Source of the DNA: a virus
Direction: 5' to 3' (one strand)
Virus record (IMG/VR): IMGVR_UViG_3300036851_000016
Location: 1 to 62,483 of that record
Length of the DNA: 62,483 nucleotides
Part shown: positions 29,892 through 39,438 of the stretch, piece after piece
How the letters are laid out: the number at the start of each line of letters is the position of its first letter
Numbering within the stretch: the stretch's first letter is position 1
Notes under the pieces: model-generated
What the model was told of the DNA's origin: nothing
Database searches by the model: none
The model's input: only the letters and a program-made list of their open reading frames with translations
Translations under genes and position numbers: made by a program

Positions 29892-30272
29892 ATGACATTT
29901 CTCAAGAAACTTGGAGAGATAATCGCTCAGGGTTCTAAGATTGCTGGAATGATTCTTCCATTCATTCCGAATGTAAGGAATCTTCCTGTAGAAAGAATCA
30001 CTGATACACTGAATGCGATTATCAATGTAATCGTTCAAGTTGAAGCTATTGGCGCAGTATTCAACAAGAATGGTTCCGAAATGACTGGCGAGGATAAACT
30101 GAAAGCAGCTACTCCATTAGTTGCACAGATTATTCTCCAATCAGATGTAGTGTCTGGTAAGAGGATAGAAAATCAAACTTTATTCATGACTGGAGTTAAG
30201 AAAATCACCAATGGTGTTGTTGATGTTCTTAATTCTCTCAAGGATGAAGTAACTACCGAATCTACTTCATAG
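29892..30272 (+). CDS. Helical hydrophobic protein, 126 aa
   Basis: The N-terminal half is an amphipathic/hydrophobic helix pair (LGEIIAQGSKIAGMILPFIP), then regular helices. It is located just before TerL. It could be a membrane-active or virion protein; no family recognised. Confidence 0.55.
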   Translation: MTFLKKLGEIIAQGSKIAGMILPFIPNVRNLPVERITDTLNAIINVIVQVEAIGAVFNKNGSEMTGEDKLKAATPLVAQIILQSDVVSGKRIENQTLFMTGVKKITNGVVDVLNSLKDEVTTESTS

Positions 30273-30284
30273 TGATGATTGAGA

Positions 30285-32075
30285 ATGGACAGACGAGACT
30301 TCCTGAAAAGATTTGCTGCGGTTCCATTTGCATTAGGAATCGAGCTTCCATCTTTTCCTTTAACGAATGATGAACGGTCGATAGCGACAATGGCATTCGA
30401 TAAAGGATTTTGGAAACCAAATAAAAAGCAGGAACAATTCCTGTCGTTGCCTACCTCTATCTTTGAGGGATTCTATGGTGGTGGTAACGCATCAGGTAAA
30501 TCTGACGTTCTATTAGTTTATGGCTTAATCCATAGATGGCATGAGAATCCCCGATTCAAGCAAGTATTTTTGCGAAGAACCTTTCCTGAACTACGGAATG
30601 AGATAGTTCCTCGTTCACGAGAAATCTATCCTAAGTTTGGAGCTACATTTAATAAAACCGACATGGCTTGGACATTCCCTAGAATGGACCAGTATGGCGG
30701 AACTGGTATGGCTAATGGCGGTGCAATGATATTCCTCGGACATTGCGAGGAAGAAAATGATGTTCATAAATATGACTCAATGGAAATTAACTTATTCACT
30801 CCTGATGAGTTAACTACTTCCACTGAATATATTTATCTTTGGATTGGATTTACTAGAACAAGAACCAGTGACCCAAATCTTCCTGCTATTATTAGGGCAG
30901 CAGGAATGCCTGGTGGTATTGGACATACATGGGTTAAGAAACGTTTCGTATCTCCTTATCCTGAAGGTGGTAAGATTATCATCGGTAAGGGAAATGTTAA
31001 ACGTATCTATATCCATTCAACAGTTGCAGACAATCCTCATGCTGACCCTGCATATGCAGCGCGTCTCGATGGATTGGGTGATGCTGAAAAGAAAGCTCGT
31101 AAGTTTGGTGATTGGGATGCATATCAAGGACAAGTATTTGATGAGTTCCGGGATAAACATTATCCTGATGAACCAGAAAATGCTTTGCATGTAGTCCAGC
31201 CATTTGAAATTCCAGAATGGTGGCCGCGTATGATTATCGGCGATTGGGGTTTCGCCGCTATGAATTACGTAGGTTTCTATGCAATATCACCAACTAAACG
31301 TCTTTATCTTTACAAGGAATTGTATTGGTTAAAGACTAAGATTGAGGATTGGGCACCTGAAGTAAAGGATATTGCCGATAGAGAGAATCCTAAGATTGTT
31401 GCATGGTGTAAGTCTGTGTCTCAAGAGCGAGGCCAAGAACATACTATTCAACAACAGATTGAAAATGCAATTGGTCGTCCTATTGAGTTATCTAATAACT
31501 CTCCTGGGAGTAGAGTTGCTGGTAAGATTCTATTGCATGAATACTTACGTTGGAAAGCTAAGCCAGTAATTCCCCCACAGGATATGCCTACTTATTCTGA
31601 AGAATATGCCATGTGGCTTCTTCGTAATAAGGGCATGATTGATTACAAAGCGTATTTAGCTTTGTTTGACCCTCCAGAAGAAGAAACTAATATTCCTAAG
31701 CTACAGATATTCTGTTGCGAGGAAACTGACCATACTGGACACCCTAATTGCTGCCCTATCATGATAGATGCAATTAAGGCATGTTCTTATGACAAGAAAA
31801 CTAAAGATGGAAAGCCGGCTGAGGACGTGGCTGAATTTGATGGGGATGACCCTTACGATGATATTCGCTATGCTGTGGATAAAGCTGAAAGATATTTCGA
31901 CGAAGCGGGCAGAGAGTTTGCGAAAATACAACGCCAAGAACAACTTACGCAGGCGTTAGCACATTCGCAAGATTTCACAGCATTCTATAGGAACATGAAT
32001 ACTATAGAGGCTAGACCTCAAATGCAGGTCATTAGACCTTTTAATAATCGTTCTCGTAATAGGTGGAGAAGATAA
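30285..32075 (+). CDS. terL: Terminase large subunit
   Basis: ATG 30285 (596 aa) is preferred to a TTG at 30279. The ATPase has Walker A GGGNASGKS and a Walker B-like segment before DEL (NLFTPDELT); the RNase H-like nuclease begins IIGDWGFA. Length is normal for a headful terminase. Unusually, the first residues form a twin-arginine-like motif (MDRRDFLKRF) followed by a hydrophobic run. It drives DNA translocation and cleavage at the portal. Confidence 0.92.
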   Translation: MDRRDFLKRFAAVPFALGIELPSFPLTNDERSIATMAFDKGFWKPNKKQEQFLSLPTSIFEGFYGGGNASGKSDVLLVYGLIHRWHENPRFKQVFLRRTFPELRNEIVPRSREIYPKFGATFNKTDMAWTFPRMDQYGGTGMANGGAMIFLGHCEEENDVHKYDSMEINLFTPDELTTSTEYIYLWIGFTRTRTSDPNLPAIIRAAGMPGGIGHTWVKKRFVSPYPEGGKIIIGKGNVKRIYIHSTVADNPHADPAYAARLDGLGDAEKKARKFGDWDAYQGQVFDEFRDKHYPDEPENALHVVQPFEIPEWWPRMIIGDWGFAAMNYVGFYAISPTKRLYLYKELYWLKTKIEDWAPEVKDIADRENPKIVAWCKSVSQERGQEHTIQQQIENAIGRPIELSNNSPGSRVAGKILLHEYLRWKAKPVIPPQDMPTYSEEYAMWLLRNKGMIDYKAYLALFDPPEEETNIPKLQIFCCEETDHTGHPNCCPIMIDAIKACSYDKKTKDGKPAEDVAEFDGDDPYDDIRYAVDKAERYFDEAGREFAKIQRQEQLTQALAHSQDFTAFYRNMNTIEARPQMQVIRPFNNRSRNRWRR

Positions 32076-32076
32076 T

Positions 32077-32505
32077 ATGTTTGGATGGCTAAGAGAACTA
32101 CTTGAAATTAAATATGAGTTTCGTGAGCGTCGCACTAGATTGACAACAGAAGTCAAGAAGGATGAAGTTATTTGTCAATCTTGTGAGACTCTTAAAACAC
32201 AACTAGAGATTGCTAATTATGAGAAATCTCAATTACTTGGCAAACTATTAAAGGAGCCTGAAAAAGAATCTGAAAGAACAGAAGCTCCACCAATGAATCA
32301 TGTTCCTCGTGTAGTGCCTTGGCAAGTTAGAAGGCAAATGTTAGAACGTGAGGATAGAGAGAAAGCTAAACTATTAAAGAATGCTCCTAAACCTGTAGTT
32401 GCTACAACTAAGGTTGAAACTGAAGAAGATAAGAAAGAAACGGAATTGTTTGAGCAGGAATTAAAGAATGCCGAGCAAGCAAGAGAAAGAACAGCGCAAG
32501 GTTAA
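32077..32505 (+). CDS. Coiled-coil protein with CxxC, 142 aa
   Basis: A short amphipathic N-terminus and a CQSC pair near residue 35 are followed by long charged helices (EDREKAKLLKNAPKP, EEDKKETELFEQEL). It lies between TerL and the metallopeptidase-like gene, overlapping the latter by 38 bases. Possibly assembly-related. Unknown. Confidence 0.6.
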   Translation: MFGWLRELLEIKYEFRERRTRLTTEVKKDEVICQSCETLKTQLEIANYEKSQLLGKLLKEPEKESERTEAPPMNHVPRVVPWQVRRQMLEREDREKAKLLKNAPKPVVATTKVETEEDKKETELFEQELKNAEQARERTAQG

Positions 32506-33055
32506 TACCCAACCTTCTCCAGGTTTATTGCAGAGGATATTTGGTTCCTCTGAATTTACACCTGAGATTGAAGAAGGTATTAATATCGCTAGGAAGGAAC
32601 ATCCCAATCTTGCGCCTGTTAAACCTTATGGTCCTCTTTCTCGAATGCTTATGTCACAAGCGCAGGGATTTACATCCCCTGCTAGGAATATTTATTTGAA
32701 CCCTACTCAGTTACAGGGTTCATCTCCACAGGATGTTGCAGATACATTAATCCATGAACAGACTCATGTTAATCAAATGGGTCCAAGTGCATTGATTAAT
32801 TTCTTGAAGACTTTTCAAGGTAGTGACCCCTATCATCGTAGACCTGATGAAATGGAAGCGTTCACTGCTGAGATAAATCGTCGTAATAGAATGGGGCGCT
32901 CACAAACAGCAGCACCTTCTTTTACGACTGGAGAATATTATGTCCCGAAAGGTGACATACATCTTCCTCCTGAAAAGGGTATTAAGGTTGGACCTACTTC
33001 TACTGCATTAAAGAAACAGGTCGGAAAGAAACAGGGAGTAAATAATGCCAATTAA
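32468..33055 (+). CDS. HExxH metallopeptidase-like protein, 195 aa
   Basis: HEQTH at residues 96-100 in DTLIHEQTHVNQMG, followed by RRPDEMEAF (third-ligand candidate E128 or E130), gives a gluzincin-type zinc site. There is no signal peptide. Its position between TerL and portal suggests a head-maturation protease or a virion enzyme rather than a lysin; this is inference. It ends 11 bases inside the next gene. Confidence 0.65.
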   Translation: MPSKQEKEQRKVNTQPSPGLLQRIFGSSEFTPEIEEGINIARKEHPNLAPVKPYGPLSRMLMSQAQGFTSPARNIYLNPTQLQGSSPQDVADTLIHEQTHVNQMGPSALINFLKTFQGSDPYHRRPDEMEAFTAEINRRNRMGRSQTAAPSFTTGEYYVPKGDIHLPPEKGIKVGPTSTALKKQVGKKQGVNNAN

Positions 33056-33800
33056 TACTGGTCCATCTTTCAATAGAATGCCTCAAATGCTACCGCCTGG
33101 TAATAGACAACCCGGTGGTATGGTTACTAGTCATGGATTTGACCCTAGTGTTTATAGGAGTGGTCTATCAGGCCAGAATAGACGAGATTTCGATGCATTA
33201 GGTCGAAATACTGGTGGTGATTATTCTGGCTGGGCTAAAAATGCAGGGTTTGGTAATGACCCCGCTAATGCATTTAATAGGCGATATGGAATGCCACAGA
33301 CTAATATGCCTGGAGTTAATTTTCAGGATTCCGGACATGGTAATGATAGATTGCCACATCAAATGGGAAGACAGCCACGTAGAACAGGTGGCGCTGGTGG
33401 TATGGTTGACCCATCATTTCGTAGTATGATGGCTATGAAAGCTGGACAACCTACTGCGGATAGACTTGCATCACAAGGTTTCAAAGTTCAAACTCCTAGT
33501 CCGGGAATGTTTCCGGGATTAGACCCATCTATCTTTTATCAGCACTTCGACCCATCAGGTAGGGTTAGACAACCACAACAGCAAATGGACCCTATGATGG
33601 GTGGAATAGGAATGATTAATACTGGTCCTAGTGACCAAATGATGCGTCAATTTAATCCCGGAATGATGGGTGGATTTGGCGGTGGTGGTGGTGGTATTTG
33701 GAATCCTGTTTATGACGGTGGTCCAGATACTAGTGGAATGATGGGACAAATGAGAAACCGCGGAATGGGCGGTGGAATGTTCGGTAGAATGGGTTACTAA
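33045..33800 (+). CDS. Gly/Met/Asn-rich protein, 251 aa
   Basis: A low-complexity protein rich in Gly, Met, Asn and Pro with repeated FGGGGGGIW- and GMMG-like runs; little regular structure is expected. It overlaps the portal start by one base. Possibly a head or connector accessory protein. Confidence 0.6.
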   Translation: MPINTGPSFNRMPQMLPPGNRQPGGMVTSHGFDPSVYRSGLSGQNRRDFDALGRNTGGDYSGWAKNAGFGNDPANAFNRRYGMPQTNMPGVNFQDSGHGNDRLPHQMGRQPRRTGGAGGMVDPSFRSMMAMKAGQPTADRLASQGFKVQTPSPGMFPGLDPSIFYQHFDPSGRVRQPQQQMDPMMGGIGMINTGPSDQMMRQFNPGMMGGFGGGGGGIWNPVYDGGPDTSGMMGQMRNRGMGGGMFGRMGY

Positions 33801-36178
33801 TGGCTTATTCTTCGACTAAAGAAGTTCCGGAAGATTTACAGAAACTTCTTAAAGAAGTGGTAGACCACTTTGATAAGGAAGATGTAGCTATCCGTGAACG
33901 TCAAATAAGAACTTGTCGTCGATTAAAGTTGCTATGGGAAGGATTCCAGAAAGCATGGTATTCTGAAGTAGCACATGATTGGCGTATATGGGATGATGTC
34001 GATGAAGGTGGAGATACCGACCAAGCTTACTATGATAAGCCTGTTAACGTATTTAGGGCTTATCTTGAGTCTATTATTGCAGCATTATCTGTTACTGTTC
34101 CACCCGTCAAATGTTTTCCAGACGATGCTGACTCTACTCTTGATTTGGCTACTGCTCGTGCTGGGGATAAAATTGCATCTCTAGTCTATCGTCATAATGA
34201 TGTTCCTCTCTTGTGGCTCCATGCACTATTCATCTACATGACAGAGGGTATGACAGCTTGTTATTCATATCCTAAAGCAGATGAGAGTTATGGAACATAT
34301 GAGAAGAAAGAAACTACAGATGACTATGAAGAACATCAATATACCACATGCCCGAACTGTGGTTATCAAATGGATGATGAACTGGTCACTCCGGAAATGC
34401 AAGCGCAACAAGATGCAGTCCGGACACAACTAGGATTGAATGAAGATAAATATCAACCTGATGATTCTGATGTTCCTATTCAGGATTATATCAGTGAATA
34501 TGGGACTGAAGAAATCTGTCCTGCATGTGCGCAGACAATTATTCCCCAACTACAGAAAGAAACTCTTGTTGTTACACGTATAACTGGTATCACAAATGAA
34601 CCCAAGACTCGTATATGCCTAGAAGCGTATGGTCTGTTATATGTTAAAGTCGCGAATTACGCGAGGAAACAAGCAGACACCCCATACTTAATTTATGCAT
34701 ATGAAACACACTATGCAAATGCAATCGAACAATATGCACATTTGCATGGCGAAAAAGGCTTAACAGCCAACAAGATTAGAAGTTCAACAGGACCACGCGA
34801 CCCTTACGAGGAATGGGGAAGATTATCACCACAGTATCAAGGAGAATATCCTACTAATGTGGTGACAATTCGTAATTGCTGGTTGCGTCCTGCTGCATTC
34901 AACGTTCTCACTAATAAGGATGACGTTGATAAGTTAAAGAAGAAGTATCCCAACGGTGCTAAAGTTGTTTTGGTTAACGATTGCTTTGGAGAGGCATGTA
35001 ATGAATCCTTGGACGACTGCTGGACTCTTACTTATAATCCTCTCAGCGATTATATCCATCACGACCCCCTGGGACTTCTACTTGTTTCTATCCAAGAAAT
35101 CACTAATGACCTCATTAGTCTCACACTTCAAACTATTGAGCATGGAATCGGACAAACATTTGCCGACCCTGCTGTTCTTAATTTCAATGGCTACCGTCAA
35201 ATGGAATCGGTTCCCGGCGGTATATATGAAGCTACGCCGAAAAGTGGCAAATCTATTGGGGACGCATTCCATGAAGTAAAGACGGCTACACTTTCTCCGG
35301 AAGTTATGCCGTTTGCTACTAATATTCAATCACTAGGACAATTAGTATCTGGTGCATTACCTTCATTGTTTGGTGGACAGATTGAAGGTTCAGAAACAGC
35401 ATCAGAATATTCAATGTCTCGCGCGCAGGCATTACAGAGACAGCAGAATACATGGAAAATCTTTACCGTATGGTGGAAGCAAATCTTCGGTAAAGTTATT
35501 CCCATGTTCATCCAAGAAACTAAGGATGATGAACGTGAAGTTCAATATGATAGAGACAAGGGTTTCTTCAATGTCTTTATTCGTAAGGCTGAACTAGAAG
35601 GTAAGATTGGCCGTGTTGAATTGGAAGCTAATGAAAATCTTCCATTAACATGGAGCCAACAGAAAGATATAGTGATGCAATTACTTCAGGCAGCTAATCC
35701 TGAAATTCTTGCAATCATTGGTGCTCCTGAGAATCTACCCAGAATTAGAGAAGCAATCGGATTAACTGACTTCTATGTTCCGGGTGAAGATGATAGAGAG
35801 AAACAGCTAGACGAAATTAAACTATTACTGAATAGTGAACCAATGCCTAATCCGATGTTTAATCCTATGGACCCAATGTCAGGTCCACCAGAATTACCAT
35901 CGGTAGAAGTTGACCCAGATTACGATAATCACGATATAGAATTTCAAACAGTTCGTAAATGGGTAATTAGTGAAGCTGGTAGACAAGCTAAGACAGATAA
36001 TGAGCCTGGCTACCGTAATGTATTGTTGCATGGAAAAATGCATCAAATGATTGGTCAACAAATGATGATGCAACAGGCTATGGCTGGACAAGGTGCTAAT
36101 CCAGAACAGCCCACAGAACCAGAATTAAACCCAGAAGCACCCATAACTGGAGAAGAAAATGTTGGAACTATTCAGTAA
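33800..36178 (+). CDS. Portal protein with zinc-ribbon insertion, 792 aa
   Basis: Size and order (after TerL, before scaffold and capsid) fit a P22-sized portal. N-terminal helices contain KLLWEGFQKAWYSEVAHDWR and YYDKPVNVFRAYLESIIAAL. Residues ~180-245 carry CPNC (184, 187) and CPAC (240, 243), a four-Cys zinc ribbon inserted in the wing region. The C-terminus has Gln/Met-rich low-complexity sequence, possibly the barrel or a disordered tail. It forms the dodecameric DNA channel. Confidence 0.85.
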   Translation: MAYSSTKEVPEDLQKLLKEVVDHFDKEDVAIRERQIRTCRRLKLLWEGFQKAWYSEVAHDWRIWDDVDEGGDTDQAYYDKPVNVFRAYLESIIAALSVTVPPVKCFPDDADSTLDLATARAGDKIASLVYRHNDVPLLWLHALFIYMTEGMTACYSYPKADESYGTYEKKETTDDYEEHQYTTCPNCGYQMDDELVTPEMQAQQDAVRTQLGLNEDKYQPDDSDVPIQDYISEYGTEEICPACAQTIIPQLQKETLVVTRITGITNEPKTRICLEAYGLLYVKVANYARKQADTPYLIYAYETHYANAIEQYAHLHGEKGLTANKIRSSTGPRDPYEEWGRLSPQYQGEYPTNVVTIRNCWLRPAAFNVLTNKDDVDKLKKKYPNGAKVVLVNDCFGEACNESLDDCWTLTYNPLSDYIHHDPLGLLLVSIQEITNDLISLTLQTIEHGIGQTFADPAVLNFNGYRQMESVPGGIYEATPKSGKSIGDAFHEVKTATLSPEVMPFATNIQSLGQLVSGALPSLFGGQIEGSETASEYSMSRAQALQRQQNTWKIFTVWWKQIFGKVIPMFIQETKDDEREVQYDRDKGFFNVFIRKAELEGKIGRVELEANENLPLTWSQQKDIVMQLLQAANPEILAIIGAPENLPRIREAIGLTDFYVPGEDDREKQLDEIKLLLNSEPMPNPMFNPMDPMSGPPELPSVEVDPDYDNHDIEFQTVRKWVISEAGRQAKTDNEPGYRNVLLHGKMHQMIGQQMMMQQAMAGQGANPEQPTEPELNPEAPITGEENVGTIQ

Positions 36179-37550
36179 TCGACACAAGCTATTCTTTAGT
36201 CCTGACGCTCCTACTGGTGGCGGTGCTGCTAGTGGAACTGTTACACTTCCTGAAGGTAGTAGTAAGGAAGATTTGGCAGACTTTCTTCTTAAAGATGACG
36301 ATGAACCAGAAGTCATTGATTTGGAAGAAGGAAAAGGTAAGACTAAAGAGAAAGATAAGGAGAAGGATAAGACTCCTCCTAAGGATAAAGATAAAGACAC
36401 TGACGAAGAAGTAGATGAGGAAGAAACTGAGGAAGAAGAAACTGACGAACTAGATGAATTAGAAGAAGAATTACAGGGTCCAACAGAAGAACAATTGGAA
36501 CTTGTAACTCCAGTTCGTCGTAAAGAAATCCTTAAAAAGTATCCAAATCTTTTCAAGGATTTTCCATATCTTGAAAAGGCATACTTCCGTGAACAGCAAT
36601 TCACAGAACTATTGCCTACTATCGAAGATGCTAGAATGGCTGTAGAAGCTAAGGAAACTCTTGAGAGATTTGAAAGTGATATTCTCAGGGGTAATACTGA
36701 ACTTCTACTCAAGGCCGTTAAAGAAGAAAATCCACAAGGCTTCTATAAGATTGTGGATAATTATCTTGCTACGTTACAGAAGGTTGACGACAAGGCATTT
36801 TATCATGTCATGTCGAATGTAACTAAGCATACTATTATGAATATGGTGCAGGAAGCTAGAAGGTTGGGACTTGGAACTGCTGAAACACCAGGTCCGGGTG
36901 CTATCCTTCAAAATGCTGCACATATTCTGAATCAGTATATCTTTGGTTCTTCAGAATTTCAGCCTCCACAAAGGTTGTCTACTGAAGAAAAACCAGAAGA
37001 TAAAAGGAAAGATAATGAACTGGCGAGGCGTGAACAAGAATTTACGCAGCGACAGTTTGAAACTACTCGTAACGATTTGAATACTCGCGTCAATAATGCA
37101 ATCAAGAATACTATTGATGCGAATATCGACCCTAATAAAACTATGTCAGACTATGTTCGTAGAACTGCAACGCGAGACGCGCTAGAAAAACTCGAAAGTT
37201 TAATGTCTCGTGATGCTAGGTTCCGAGCATTGAATGACAAGTTATGGGAAAAAGCATTCCAAGATGGATTCACTCGTGAATCTGTCGATAGAATACGCTC
37301 TGCTAACCTCTCTAAAGCAAAAACACTGTTGCCGTCAGTCATTAAAACGGCCCGTAATGAAGCGTTGAGAGGTATGGGTAGAAGGGTCAGGGAAGATGAA
37401 GAAACGGCCGATAATAAAGGCCCAATTAAAGGTGGAAGGCCACGTTCCCAGGAATCTCAAAGTGAGAGACCACGTAGTAGTGGCAAGATTAAGGAAGCCA
37501 AGGATATACCACAAGGAATGACCACACTAGAATTTCTAAACTCGGATTAG
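36159..37550 (+). CDS. Scaffold-like protein, 463 aa
   Basis: Residues ~30-115 are extremely acidic with Lys/Asp repeats and long Glu/Asp/Thr runs. Residues ~115-400 are helical, with basic residues increasing toward the end (LPSVIKTARNEALRGMGRR). Position just before the capsid gene and the all-helical charged design fit a scaffolding protein. It overlaps the portal end by 20 bases. Confidence 0.7.
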   Translation: MLELFSNRHKLFFSPDAPTGGGAASGTVTLPEGSSKEDLADFLLKDDDEPEVIDLEEGKGKTKEKDKEKDKTPPKDKDKDTDEEVDEEETEEEETDELDELEEELQGPTEEQLELVTPVRRKEILKKYPNLFKDFPYLEKAYFREQQFTELLPTIEDARMAVEAKETLERFESDILRGNTELLLKAVKEENPQGFYKIVDNYLATLQKVDDKAFYHVMSNVTKHTIMNMVQEARRLGLGTAETPGPGAILQNAAHILNQYIFGSSEFQPPQRLSTEEKPEDKRKDNELARREQEFTQRQFETTRNDLNTRVNNAIKNTIDANIDPNKTMSDYVRRTATRDALEKLESLMSRDARFRALNDKLWEKAFQDGFTRESVDRIRSANLSKAKTLLPSVIKTARNEALRGMGRRVREDEETADNKGPIKGGRPRSQESQSERPRSSGKIKEAKDIPQGMTTLEFLNSD

Positions 37551-37569
37551 CCGAGAAGTAGGAGAAAAC

Positions 37570-38832
37570 ATGGCTGTAGTTGAAGCTCAAGTAGCGGCTT
37601 TGGAACTGGAGAAAGTCCTTCCAAAGATTCGCGTCGCTTTTGAGCGAGACGATAAATTCTTCGCCAACATTAAGAAACGTGATGTTGAGAAGATTTCTAA
37701 TCGTCAAATGCGAATTCCGCTTGAACTTCGACCGGGTGGAAGCTTTCAGTATTTTAATCCTGATGGCGGAGACTTGGGACGAGGTGGTGGACCTACATTC
37801 GACAAGGCAGTAGTTACTGCTGTCTTCATGTCAGAGAACATTGAGTATACAAAGCTTACTCAGTGGTCAACTGATGATGAGCGCAAGGCTATTACTAATG
37901 GTGTTCGCAGACTTACTGCGTCAGCATTAGATGAAATGCGCCGTCAACTTGATGCCCAGATGATGCAGGATGGAACTGGTGTCGTAGGCACCATTTCTGC
38001 TGTATCATCTGCTGGCGGTGTTGATACTTATACACTTGGTTCAGATGGTTTTGGTGCGAAACTTGTTCGTTTCGGCCAGACTATCCAAGTATTCGATACT
38101 ACTCTTGCTACCCTTCGTGGTAGCGGAGTTATCACTAAGTGGGACGTAGCAAACAAGGTTATCGATGTAACTCCTGCAATCGCGGGTGCTGTTGCAACAG
38201 ATAAACTTGTTGTTAACGGTATTTCCAATCCTGCTTCCTTGCCTGCATTGTTTGGTGTGCCATATCATCACTCTAATGCTTCAGCAGGAACATGGCTTGG
38301 ATTTAGCCGTAGCACTACTCCTGAAATTCGTTCAAACAGGGTCAATGGTGGTGGTGGTGCATTAGCACTTCCATTGCCACGACTTGCTGTTAATAGAATC
38401 GGTGACAGGATTGGGATTGATAATGATTTCAATCCTCGCGCGTGGATGCATCCTGCACAGGTTCAGGCTTATGAGGAAATCGGCCAGCTTGTTATCATGA
38501 TTCAGAAACAAGCTAAGGACGAATCCTTGAATATGTATTTTGGTAATGGTAAGGGTAATGGCATGTCGATGGCTGGCATGAACGTTACTGCTTCCTTTAA
38601 CTGGGATAGAACTAGAATTGACTTGGTCGTTGACCAATTGTGGGGTCGCGGTGAAATTCTTCCCATTGGTTTCTATACAACTGATGGTCGTAGAATTTTT
38701 GAAATCCGTGGTCCTTCGGGTGGTGTTGTTACTGCTGACATCTTTTATATGGTGTGTGGTATGCAGACGTTCGTCTCGAACCCTGCTGGCACAGCATATA
38801 TTGATAACTTGGCAGTTCCAACTGGATATTAG
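37570..38832 (+). CDS. Major capsid protein, 420 aa
   Basis: GTAGGAG precedes ATG 37570. The order portal-scaffold-capsid and the sequence (RIPLELRPGGSFQYF, TKLTQWSTDDERKAI, DNDFNPRAWMHPAQVQAY) fit the phage coat family with the HK97 fold. The N-arm LELEKVLPKIRVAFERDD (11-28) is echoed by a separate small gene in genome B (61524). Expected to be the most abundant virion protein. Confidence 0.88.
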   Translation: MAVVEAQVAALELEKVLPKIRVAFERDDKFFANIKKRDVEKISNRQMRIPLELRPGGSFQYFNPDGGDLGRGGGPTFDKAVVTAVFMSENIEYTKLTQWSTDDERKAITNGVRRLTASALDEMRRQLDAQMMQDGTGVVGTISAVSSAGGVDTYTLGSDGFGAKLVRFGQTIQVFDTTLATLRGSGVITKWDVANKVIDVTPAIAGAVATDKLVVNGISNPASLPALFGVPYHHSNASAGTWLGFSRSTTPEIRSNRVNGGGGALALPLPRLAVNRIGDRIGIDNDFNPRAWMHPAQVQAYEEIGQLVIMIQKQAKDESLNMYFGNGKGNGMSMAGMNVTASFNWDRTRIDLVVDQLWGRGEILPIGFYTTDGRRIFEIRGPSGGVVTADIFYMVCGMQTFVSNPAGTAYIDNLAVPTGY

Positions 38833-38843
38833 GGGGAAAAATC

Positions 38844-39164
38844 ATGCCATCAAAAGACCTTTTGGCACAAGATTTTTGCACCTTCCAGGTTGAAAATCAG
38901 CCAAAACCACCTACTATTGCATCAGCAGCAACTATTGTTCCTGTGCATGGTCTAACCGTTGTATCAGGAGTTGTTGCTATTGCTAATATCACTCCACCTC
39001 TGGATGGTTTCCATGTGTTGTGGTTTATTCCAACTGGTGCGCTTCCTGCATTTCTTTTGACAGGAAACGTCGTCAATGCTGGAGCAGTATCTACTGCGAA
39101 CGTTCCATTTGCAGCAGTATACAATCCAGTAACTAAGAAGTATCACATTATGGCGAAAGCCTAG
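38844..39164 (+). CDS. Capsid decoration-like protein, 106 aa
   Basis: A GGGGG site lies 7 bases before the ATG. The protein is small and beta-rich with Val/Ala/Thr stretches (TIASAATIVPVHGLTVVSG). Immediately behind the capsid gene, the usual site of head-decoration proteins. A hairpin follows at 39185. Confidence 0.65.
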   Translation: MPSKDLLAQDFCTFQVENQPKPPTIASAATIVPVHGLTVVSGVVAIANITPPLDGFHVLWFIPTGALPAFLLTGNVVNAGAVSTANVPFAAVYNPVTKKYHIMAKA

Positions 39165-39184
39165 CAGTGTCTGCGCCTACTGTT

Positions 39185-39225
39185 GCGAGCCAGGTTATAT
39201 TTATGGGGGAATTAACTTGGCTCGC
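39185..39225 (+). terminator. Intergenic hairpin after capsid/decoration genes
   Basis: GCGAGCCAGGTTA pairs with TAACTTGGCTCGC (one G-T pair) across a 15-base loop; a T5 run follows 8 bases later. A partial terminator or mRNA-processing site would raise capsid transcript levels relative to the genes downstream. Confidence 0.55.
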
Positions 39226-39249
39226 TTCAGAGGTTTTTAAGGAGTAATC

Positions 39250-39438
39250 ATGGAAACTCAAGTTCGTGCAGAATTAGCAGCATTAAAAGGTGACAAAGCT
39301 AAATTGTCACAGCAATATTCCAATAGAATGGCTGAAGTTTTGAAGTCATATGGTGGTAACATTAGTGACCTACCAATTGACCCTTCAAATGAATACTATC
39401 AGATTCAGTCAAAGTTAAACATTCTGAGCAAAATCTAA
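39250..39438 (+). CDS. Small helical protein, 62 aa
   Basis: AAGGAG precedes the start. A helix (QVRAELAALKGDKAKLSQQY) is followed by NISDLPIDPSNEYYQIQSKL. It ends at the start of the next gene. Unknown head-tail region protein. Confidence 0.65.
   Translation: METQVRAELAALKGDKAKLSQQYSNRMAEVLKSYGGNISDLPIDPSNEYYQIQSKLNILSKI

Noticed and set aside
30285-30360. Functional Tat export of the terminase
   Set aside because: Export of a packaging motor makes no biological sense and no cleavage site is obvious; kept only as an unexplained motif.
39185-39225. Classical Rho-independent terminator after the capsid genes
   Set aside because: The T-run is 8 bases away from the stem, and the downstream genes have no other visible promoter; listed as a possible partial terminator or processing site.
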